From Bacteroidales bacterium (GTDB lineage: Bacteria; Bacteroidota; Bacteroidia; Bacteroidales; UBA932): 9,446 bases of DNA. Of the stretch, positions 1-5,691 are shown one piece after another (position 1 is the stretch's first letter; every line of letters starts with the position of its first letter). Made by a program: the position numbers and the translations under genes. The notes under the pieces are model-generated. The model had not been told where the DNA came from and made no database searches. It saw nothing but the letters and a program-made list of their open reading frames with translations. The stretch lies in contig JAILDI010000068.1 in NCBI GenBank assembly GCA_024689525.1, positions 1 to 9,446 of the forward strand. Direction: 5' to 3'.

Positions 1-696
1 AATAACCACGAAGTTATTATGCCTATGGCCATCGACCTTAACATCCAGGTCGACGGCAACTGGGTGAAATGGGCCAACTTCAACCTTGGCGCAACTGATG
101 AGGCGGAATACGGCAATTACTACGCCTGGGGCGAAACGGAAACCAAGATGGAAGGCTATAGCTGGGGCACATACAAGTATGCCGATCCCCTTGGCCTGGA
201 ATTCACCAAATACTGCAAGTCCTCTCAGGACGACTGGTGGGGCGGAAGCAAAAGCGTCGACAACAGGGTGACGCTCGTTAACTCGGACGACGCCGCCAAG
301 AGGCATCTCAAAGGAAACTGGCGTATGCCCACGATCAACGAGGTCCTGGCCCTTCTGTACACACAGAAGCTTCCGGACTATGAGTGGGAATACGACGAAC
401 TCACCGACGTGAACAACATCTACGGCAACAAAATCTCCGGCTTCCGCGTAACATACAAGAAAGACGGCTCCAGCGTCTTCTTCCCTCTGGGCGGCCGCAT
501 CATCGACAAGAATCCTGAAGAGGTGAACGTCCTTGGCTATTACTGGACCTCCTCCCTCAGCGAGGGCGACGACGGCGGCCCCGACGGTGCCTATTGCCTT
601 GGCCTCGACCCCTACGAGGAAACCGCAGGCCGCTGGACGATAGGCCGCTACTACGGCGCCCTCATCCGGCCCGTCTACGTCACTCCGGTTGAATAA
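1..696 (+). CDS. Fibrobacter/Bacteroidales paralogous-domain surface protein, 5' end missing
   Basis: The frame is open from base 1, before the first ATG at 19, and the residues ahead of that ATG (NNHEVI) read naturally into the domain, so the gene probably begins outside the window. The visible ~231 residues match the paralogous domain common in secreted and lipoprotein-type proteins of Fibrobacter and Bacteroidales, often annotated Fib_succ_major or DUF1566-like. Supporting motifs in order are WVKWANFNLGA, YGNYYAWGE, NWRMPTINE, GYYWTSS and a terminal IRPVY. Proteins of this type usually carry an N-terminal export signal and Ig-like or other domains ahead of this module; here that part is not visible. 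The biochemical role of the family is poorly defined, and cell-surface location is inferred from the family. The ORF ends in TAA at 694-696, just before an intrinsic terminator, so it is transcriptionally separate from what follows. I am confident of the domain type and not of any function. Confidence 0.75.
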   Translation, partial: NNHEVIMPMAIDLNIQVDGNWVKWANFNLGATDEAEYGNYYAWGETETKMEGYSWGTYKYADPLGLEFTKYCKSSQDDWWGGSKSVDNRVTLVNSDDAAKRHLKGNWRMPTINEVLALLYTQKLPDYEWEYDELTDVNNIYGNKISGFRVTYKKDGSSVFFPLGGRIIDKNPEEVNVLGYYWTSSLSEGDDGGPDGAYCLGLDPYEETAGRWTIGRYYGALIRPVYVTPVE

Positions 697-703
697 CTCA
701 ATC

Positions 704-728
704 GCCCGGCCTCCCCGCCGGGCTTTTT
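704..728 (+). terminator. Intrinsic (Rho-independent) terminator
   Basis: A perfect 7-bp GC-rich stem, GCCCGGC (704-710) pairing with GCCGGGC (717-723), encloses a 6-nt loop and is followed directly by TTTTT (724-728). It starts 7 nt after the stop codon of the upstream gene, the usual position for ending its transcript. It also means the downstream repeat array is probably not transcribed from that gene. Confidence 0.85.
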
Positions 729-746
729 CGTGCGCGCTGGCCCACC

Positions 747-1474
747 GGGCCACATTACACATACTATGTGTTGCGACCAATCCCCAACAGAACGCACTAC
801 AAGGCACATTCGATTTTACACATAGTATGTGTGATACCCCGCACGGGCCGCCAGGGCCACATTACACATACTATGTGTTGCGACCAATCTGCCACAGAAC
901 GCACTACAAGGCACTTTCGCTTTTACACATAGTATGTGTGATACCCCGCACGGGCCGCCAGGGCCACACTACACATACTATGTGTTGCGACCAATCCCCA
1001 ACAGAACGCACTGTAGGGCACTTTCGCTTTTACACATAGTATGTGTGATACCCCGCACGGGCCGCCAGGGCCACATTACACATACTATGTGTTGCGACCA
1101 ACCTGCCACAGAGGGCACTGCAAGGCACATTCGCTTTTACACATAGTATGTGTGATAACCCGTACGGGCCCCCAGAGCTACATTACACATACTATGTGTT
1201 GCGACCAATCTGCTACAGAACGCACTGCGGGGCACATTTGTTTCTACACATAGTATGTGTGACCCCCAGTACGGGCCGCCAGGGCTACATTACACATACT
1301 ATGTGTTGCGACCAATCTGCTACAGAACGCACTGCAGGGCACATTTGTTTCTACACATAGTATGTGTGACCCCCAGTACGGGCCCCCAGAGCTACATTAC
1401 ACATACTATGTGTTGCGACCAAACAGCCACAGAACGCACTGCAGAGCACATTCGCTTCTACACATAGTATGTGT
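747..1474. repeat. Tandem array of seven 107-bp units with paired palindromes
   Basis: Seven units start at 757, 864, 971, 1078, 1185, 1292 and 1399, an exact 107-bp period with no indels. Each unit is a 15-bp site, a 46-bp spacer, the reverse complement of that site, and a 31-bp spacer; the last unit lacks the second spacer. Ten bases or so of spacer-like sequence (747-756) precede the first site. The 46-bp spacer begins TGCGACCAA in every copy and the 31-bp spacer contains a GGGCC-type core. Spacers vary: units 1 and 6 differ at 8 of 46 and 7 of 31 positions. This array fills the whole stretch between the upstream terminator and the phosphatase promoter. It does not look coding, since 107 is not a multiple of three and the open frames start and stop inside the palindromes. 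I do not recognise it as a named repeat family. Confidence 0.93.
757..1474. promoter_or_regulatory. Fourteen invariant 15-bp palindromic sites, possible protein-binding sites
   Basis: Sites reading ACACATACTATGTGT begin at 757, 864, 971, 1078, 1185, 1292 and 1399. Sites reading ACACATAGTATGTGT begin at 818, 925, 1032, 1139, 1246, 1353 and 1460. Each is a 7-bp inverted repeat (ACACATA/TATGTGT) around one central base, and the two versions are reverse complements. All 14 copies are identical, while the spacers differ by up to about 20 percent. Start-to-start spacing alternates between 61 and 46 bp. Symmetric sites of this size fit a dimeric DNA-binding protein, but neighbouring sites could equally pair as a 15-bp RNA or cruciform stem. 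The binding-site reading is inference; the sequence pattern is directly visible. Confidence 0.55.
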
Positions 1475-1495
1475 GGAGGTGTGTTGGCGCACGCG

Positions 1496-1527
1496 CTTGG
1501 ATGTTGGGGGAATAATCCGTAAATTTG
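1496..1527 (+). promoter_or_regulatory. Candidate Bacteroidota sigma-A-type promoter for the phosphatase-cotH pair
   Basis: TAAATTTG at 1520-1527 matches the Bacteroidota -7 consensus TAnnTTTG exactly. CTTG at 1496-1499 resembles the -33 TTTG element, and the 20-bp gap fits the known 19-21 bp spacing. Transcription would start near 1532-1535, giving a very short leader to the ATG at 1548. The last palindrome of the upstream array ends at 1474, about 22 bp before the -33 element. Confidence 0.65.
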
Positions 1528-1547
1528 CAGGATATATGCAAGGAACG

Positions 1548-2681
1548 ATGAGAAGAGTATATAAGGCGATATTGTTCATTGTGGTGCTGGCGGGACTCCC
1601 GACGGCGGCGCGGGCGCAGATGGTGCCGCGGATGGTTATCATCGAGAACGACGTGATGCGGCGGTACCTGGACAATTCGGAGTACGATACCAAGGACTAC
1701 GGATACACTATGATCACCACGATTATACCGGAGCGGTATTCGCGGTGGGACAAGCCGGAGCCCGTGGTGTTCCGCTGGGACTATTCCCCGTTCTGGAACG
1801 AGGTGGTGCTGGAAATCCGCGAGAACGAGTACGATCTGGTGCCCGTTCACGCAGAGCATATTTCCCCCAGGAGCCATTCCTGTGCCGTTTACAACCTTAT
1901 ACCCGGACGCAGGTACTATTATTCGCTGGTGGACATACTGGCCAATACGGAGTACGAGAAGGGCTCTTTCTTCGTGGAGGGCAGACGCAGGATGATCAGG
2001 GCCGATTATGTGCGCAACATCCGCGACTTCGGCGGGATGGTGACGGACGACAGCCGCATTGTGAAATACGGCCGCCTGTACCGCGGCGCAGCCCTTGACA
2101 ACGCCCGCGGCGGATACCGCGACACCCTGTTCAACAGGGACGGCTGGAAAGTGCTTCACGACGACCTTCGCATCACCGCCGACGTGGACCTCCGCAGCAA
2201 CCGCGAACTTCTTCTCACGGACGACTACCCCGGCAACGATATGGACCAGAGCCCCCTGGGGGCCGATGTGGGCCACTATCACTTCCCCATATCCGACTTC
2301 GGCGCCATTACCGTGAGCAACATGTACGGGCCTGTGATCGCATGCATCGTGGACCGCCTCAAGAAGGGCGACAACGTATACTTCCACTGCGCCCAGGGAG
2401 CCGACCGCACCGGCGTGCTGGCCTTCCTGCTGGGCGGAATGGCGGGAGTGTGCGAGAACGACCTCGCCCGCGACTACGAGCTCACCTGCATGGCCGTGGG
2501 CCGCGTGTCCCACACCCGCTGCTCGGTTATGCCGTACAACTACGCCCCCAGCGTGCAGTACATCAAGGAAAACTTCAAGGGAGACACCCTGGCTGAGAAA
2601 ATCCAGGACTATCTGATAAAGAAACACGGCGTAACCCGCGAGCAGATTAACACATTCCGCAGTATTATGGTGGGCGACTAA
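1548..2681 (+). CDS. Exported tyrosine-protein phosphatase (Y_phosphatase3-like) with N-terminal Fn3-like region
   Basis: The protein is 377 aa from the ATG at 1548. I chose this start because it gives a typical signal peptide (MRRVYK, a hydrophobic run, then ARAQ near residue 24), has AAGGA just upstream and lies downstream of the candidate promoter. An in-frame ATG at 1536 is possible, but the open frame reaching back to 1362 only reads into the repeat array. Residues ~73-143 look like a fibronectin-type beta domain (VVFRW, YNLIPGRRYYYSL). The catalytic domain starts near residue 157 (NIRDFGG, GRLYRG), continues with DVDLRS near 212, and holds the phosphatase loop HCAQGADRTG with nucleophile Cys281 and Arg287, followed by DYELT. 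The family removes phosphate from protein Tyr or Ser/Thr and in some members from phosphoinositides; the substrate here is unknown. The signal peptide points to the periplasm or cell surface. The cotH-like gene follows after 25 bp. Confidence 0.87.
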   Translation: MRRVYKAILFIVVLAGLPTAARAQMVPRMVIIENDVMRRYLDNSEYDTKDYGYTMITTIIPERYSRWDKPEPVVFRWDYSPFWNEVVLEIRENEYDLVPVHAEHISPRSHSCAVYNLIPGRRYYYSLVDILANTEYEKGSFFVEGRRRMIRADYVRNIRDFGGMVTDDSRIVKYGRLYRGAALDNARGGYRDTLFNRDGWKVLHDDLRITADVDLRSNRELLLTDDYPGNDMDQSPLGADVGHYHFPISDFGAITVSNMYGPVIACIVDRLKKGDNVYFHCAQGADRTGVLAFLLGGMAGVCENDLARDYELTCMAVGRVSHTRCSVMPYNYAPSVQYIKENFKGDTLAEKIQDYLIKKHGVTREQINTFRSIMVGD

Positions 2682-2706
2682 GACTAAGCCCGCAACATCA
2701 GACAAT

Positions 2707-5553
2707 ATGAAAATGTTTGTACCCGGTCTCACATTGCTTCTCTCCGTAACGGCCCTCTTCCCGGGCTGCGGGGGAAGGGTGAACGAAGACCCGATGGAAC
2801 TTCCCAAATCGGCATCGAAAATCTACATCTCGGAATATATGGCCTCCGGCAGATGGGTGGAGATCTGCAATCCCACCGACTCCACCATCGACATAAGGGG
2901 ATATCTTCTCATTGTCGATGGCCGCAGGCGCCAGCCTTTCAAAAACGAGATCGAGGCGGGCGAGTGCATGATTTTCTCCGACATCAAGGGCATCGAGGAG
3001 GCCACGGAGTTCTATCTTAAGGATGCCGATGGCGCCCTGGTGGACATCGTCAGCAATCCCAAGCACAAGAAATATAAGTCGGTGACCCGCAGGCCCCTGG
3101 GCGACGGGACATTCATCGAGCGCCACGAGGAAAACATCTCCCCCGGCTTCCCCAACACCCCGGAAGGCCAGCGCGCGTACAAGGACTCCAGGCGCAAAAA
3201 GAACGACACCGGAGTCTATGTGAGCGAGATAATGGTCGATAATGAATCGGCCTACCAGGACCCGGACGGCGAGTTCGTCGACTACATCGAGATACACAAC
3301 GGCTCCGACAAGACGGTGGACATCTCCGGATGGGGCCTCACCGACAAGGAGGTGGCGCCGCACCTGTTCAAGTTCCCCGCAAAGACCAAGCTGGAGCCGG
3401 GCGAGTACCTGGTTGTGAATTGCTCATCGACATACAAGGAAAATGCGGAAGGGCCTTTCCTGCGGGCTCCGTTCAATATTTCCAACGGCGAGGACTGGGT
3501 GTACCTGTCGAACCGCGACGGCTATATCCTTTGGGAATACGGCCCCGTGAGCACGATGGAGGACCAGAGCCTCATCAGCCGGGACGGGAAGGTTTTCATC
3601 GGCACGTTCAGCATTTCGCCGGGATACTCCAATGACGCCGCCGGAGCGGCCGAATATGCCCTCTCGCGCACGTCGGAGGGGCTTGGAGACCTCTTCATCG
3701 CGGAGGCCCTGCCCGGCACCGAGAACAATTCCGGCTGGCTGGAGCTGGTGAACAGGGGATCGGCCCCCATCTCGCTGGACGGCTATACCCTGGCCGACGA
3801 CAAGCCTCTGGAGCACCTCTTCACCTTCCCGGACAAGACCATCCCCGCAGGCGGACGCCTTTTGATTTATGCCGATGCCACCGGCAAGCCCCTCGCCGCG
3901 GGATTTTCCTTCCGCAAGAGCGCCCTGCTGGAGCTCTGCGACAAGGACGGGAACACCATCGACCTTATCGGCCTCAGCGATATTCCTGCCGGGATGAGCA
4001 AGGGGCGCGACGGGAAGAGCGCATCGTGGCAGTATTACCGTGCGCCGACGCCCGGAGCCATCAATGCGGGCGGGGTGAAGGAGCTTGCCATCGCCCCCAT
4101 CGCCAGCGTGCCTTCCGGCCAGTACGACGACATCGACGAGCTTGTGGTTGAGTTTTATGCCGATGGCGAAATCCGCTACACCACCGACGGCTCCGCGCCC
4201 ACGGCATCGTCCCGGAAATATACGGGGCCCTTCCATCTGGACATGACCTCGGTTATCAGGGCGATGACGATAAGGGATGGGGCCGTGAGCAGCCCCGTAT
4301 CGTCCTGGACATTCCTGGTGAATGAGGGCCATACGATGGACGTCGTTAGCCTTGTGAGCGCTCCGGAGGGCCTTTTCTCCACCGGAAGCGGCATTTATTC
4401 ACAGGGCCCGTACAGGCTGCTGCCTCCCGGTGAAACGGAGGGCGAAGGCCTGGTATACCCCTACGTGGGAGCAAACTATTGGAAGAAGTGGGTCCGTCAG
4501 TCGAACCTTACCTTCCTGCCCAAATACGGCGCTGGATTCTCGTACGACTGCGGCGCATCCATCTTCGGCGGATACTCCAGGATGAATTCCAAGAAGAGCA
4601 TGAAGTTCAAGTTCAAGAGGCAGTACGGCACCCCCAAGCTGAACTACAAACTGTTCGACAACCGCAACTTCTCCGAATTCGACTGCATCGTGATGCGGAC
4701 CGGCGGCCAGGATGCCTACGGCACCCTGATTAAGGACGACCTTACGTCGGTGCTGATGGACGACCTTATCGACAATATGGCCACCAGGCCCGTCGTGTAC
4801 TACATCAACGGCGAGTATTACGGCGTCTACTTCCTTCGCGAGAAGGTTAACCGCCACTTCATCGCATCGCATTACGGCGTGCCCACCGACCATATCGACA
4901 TTATCCAGGGCAACGCCCACTGCGAGGCCGGCAGCATCAAGGACTGGAACAACTTCCTCAACTACATCAAGAGCCACGATATGTCGATTGCCGAGAATTA
5001 CAAGTGGGTGGAGGACCGGATGGACATCCAGAGCTTCATCGACTGGATCATATGCGAGACCTACGTGGGCAATACCGACGCCGGCAACGTGCGCACCTTC
5101 CGCTCGCCCAACATCGACAATAAGTGGCACTGGCTGCTGTACGACGTGGATATTTCGATGAGCGGCCCCCGCGCGGAAGGCTTTATGGTGTACTGGAAGC
5201 CCACCCAGCAGAAGATCTGCCAGACCGACGTCATCCGCGGCCTGATGAAGAACAAGGACTTCCGCGCCCTGTTCCTTGAGCGCCTCGAGTTCCAGATGCA
5301 CAATATCTGGAACCGCGACAACGTGAACGCCGCCATCGACCGCTTCGTGGAAATAATGGACGGCGAAATGCCCCGCAACCAGAAGCGCTGGGGCACCAAC
5401 ACCTACCAGACGTGGCAGAACCGCATCGGCGGCCTTCACAAATACGCCAACGAGCGCCAGGCCTACCTTCGTGAAAAATTCGGCACGGATCCCCTCCTGA
5501 AGAGCATCGTGCACATGACCCCCGAAGAACTTGACAGATGTTTTGAGAAATAA
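2707..5553 (+). CDS. Lamin-tail and CotH kinase domain lipoprotein
   Basis: This 948-aa protein starts with a hydrophobic segment ending in FPGC, so Cys21 is a probable but non-ideal lipoprotein site. Three lamin-tail-like domains follow, near residues 37-130 (ISEYMASGRWVEI), 169-290 (VSEIMVDNE, YIEIHN) and 327-430 (FIAEALPG, WLELVN, GYTLADD). A chitobiase/HEX-C-type beta domain lies at ~462-540 (IRYTTDGSAPT). The CotH kinase domain spans ~544-900, with KKSMKFKFK, the YGVYFLREKVN segment (Glu712, Lys713) and YDVDIS, whose Asp813 and Asp815 fit the metal/ATP-binding aspartates of the family. CotH of Bacillus is an atypical protein kinase that phosphorylates spore-coat proteins. Bacteroidota homologues are secreted and their substrates are unknown to me. 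It sits 25 bp after the phosphatase gene on the same strand, so co-transcription is likely. Kinase activity here is inferred from family and motifs. Confidence 0.88.
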   Translation: MKMFVPGLTLLLSVTALFPGCGGRVNEDPMELPKSASKIYISEYMASGRWVEICNPTDSTIDIRGYLLIVDGRRRQPFKNEIEAGECMIFSDIKGIEEATEFYLKDADGALVDIVSNPKHKKYKSVTRRPLGDGTFIERHEENISPGFPNTPEGQRAYKDSRRKKNDTGVYVSEIMVDNESAYQDPDGEFVDYIEIHNGSDKTVDISGWGLTDKEVAPHLFKFPAKTKLEPGEYLVVNCSSTYKENAEGPFLRAPFNISNGEDWVYLSNRDGYILWEYGPVSTMEDQSLISRDGKVFIGTFSISPGYSNDAAGAAEYALSRTSEGLGDLFIAEALPGTENNSGWLELVNRGSAPISLDGYTLADDKPLEHLFTFPDKTIPAGGRLLIYADATGKPLAAGFSFRKSALLELCDKDGNTIDLIGLSDIPAGMSKGRDGKSASWQYYRAPTPGAINAGGVKELAIAPIASVPSGQYDDIDELVVEFYADGEIRYTTDGSAPTASSRKYTGPFHLDMTSVIRAMTIRDGAVSSPVSSWTFLVNEGHTMDVVSLVSAPEGLFSTGSGIYSQGPYRLLPPGETEGEGLVYPYVGANYWKKWVRQSNLTFLPKYGAGFSYDCGASIFGGYSRMNSKKSMKFKFKRQYGTPKLNYKLFDNRNFSEFDCIVMRTGGQDAYGTLIKDDLTSVLMDDLIDNMATRPVVYYINGEYYGVYFLREKVNRHFIASHYGVPTDHIDIIQGNAHCEAGSIKDWNNFLNYIKSHDMSIAENYKWVEDRMDIQSFIDWIICETYVGNTDAGNVRTFRSPNIDNKWHWLLYDVDISMSGPRAEGFMVYWKPTQQKICQTDVIRGLMKNKDFRALFLERLEFQMHNIWNRDNVNAAIDRFVEIMDGEMPRNQKRWGTNTYQTWQNRIGGLHKYANERQAYLREKFGTDPLLKSIVHMTPEELDRCFEK

Positions 5554-5558
5554 TAACA

Positions 5559-5678
5559 GAGATTAGGGTATATTCCCAAAACCGTGGCCGCCCGTGGCCT
5601 CGTGAACGGGAGGGGCCCAAACTTGTTTGGGAGGGATAGAACCGAAGGTTCGTAGTTTTGGGAATATACCCTAATCTC
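5559..5678. repeat. 120-bp element with perfect 24-bp terminal inverted repeats (MITE-like or structured RNA)
   Basis: Arms at 5559-5582 (beginning GAGATTAGGG) and 5655-5678 (ending CCCTAATCTC) are exact reverse complements over 24 bp. The 72-bp interior has further structure: an 8-nt direct repeat CCGTGGCC (5582-5589 and 5592-5599); a possible 4-bp CCTC/GAGG stem (5598-5601 with 5610-5613); a 7-bp hairpin CCCAAAC/GTTTGGG (5616-5631); and a 5-bp hairpin GAACC/GGTTC (5639-5651). As RNA it would fold into a long closing stem with two or three inner hairpins. There is no T-tract, so it is not a standard terminator, and no ORF. It fills the gap between the cotH-like gene and ettA. It may be a small non-autonomous mobile element, or a structured leader of ettA; I cannot decide from one copy. 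Confidence 0.8.
5626..5660 (+). promoter_or_regulatory. Weak candidate promoter toward ettA inside the element
   Basis: TAGTTTTG at 5653-5660 matches the Bacteroidota -7 box TAnnTTTG and overlaps the start of the right arm. The nearest TTTG upstream is at 5626-5629, leaving a 23-bp gap, longer than the usual 19-21 bp. If active, it would start transcription near 5666 and give a short leader to the ATG of ettA. Confidence 0.35.
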
Positions 5679-5691
5679 GAATAATAATTAT

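Larger units (their letters stand above)
5549..5687. repeat. AATAATAA direct repeats flanking the inverted-repeat element
   Basis: AATAATAA occurs at 5549-5556 and again at 5680-5687, just outside the two arms of the inverted-repeat element (2 nt and 1 nt away). The left copy contains the cotH-like stop codon TAA. This could be an 8-bp target-site duplication left by insertion. The sequence is AT-rich and simple, so chance is a real alternative. Confidence 0.4.

Noticed and set aside
689..1467. Series of overlapping 70-116 aa open frames beginning MCDTPHG or MCDNPYG in the repeat array
   Set aside because: They repeat with the 107-bp period, use ATG and TAG inside the palindromes as start and stop, shift frame with each unit and resemble no protein. 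They are by-products of the repeat.
747..1474. CRISPR array
   Set aside because: The intervening sequences are near-copies of each other rather than unique spacers, the short repeats alternate in orientation, and no cas gene is in the window.
747..1474. Replication or plasmid-partition iterons
   Set aside because: Arrays of sites would fit, but there is no replication or partition gene nearby and the neighbours are chromosomal housekeeping genes.
1362..1547. Upstream extension of the phosphatase gene to an ATG at 1362
   Set aside because: The extra 62 residues read through the repeat array, lie ahead of a good promoter and would bury the signal peptide inside the protein.
1458..2807. 449-aa minus-strand open frame opposite the phosphatase
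   Set aside because: Low-complexity His/Val/Ala-rich translation with no domain, fully opposite a gene with clear catalytic motifs; typical shadow in GC-rich DNA.
3424..5514. Long minus-strand open frames of 302 and 371 aa opposite the cotH-like gene
   Set aside because: No recognisable motif, and the plus strand has continuous domain structure; shadows caused by third-position GC bias.
5559..5678. Simple intrinsic terminator after the cotH-like gene
   Set aside because: The stem is long with a 72-nt interior and neither it nor the inner hairpins are followed by a T-tract.
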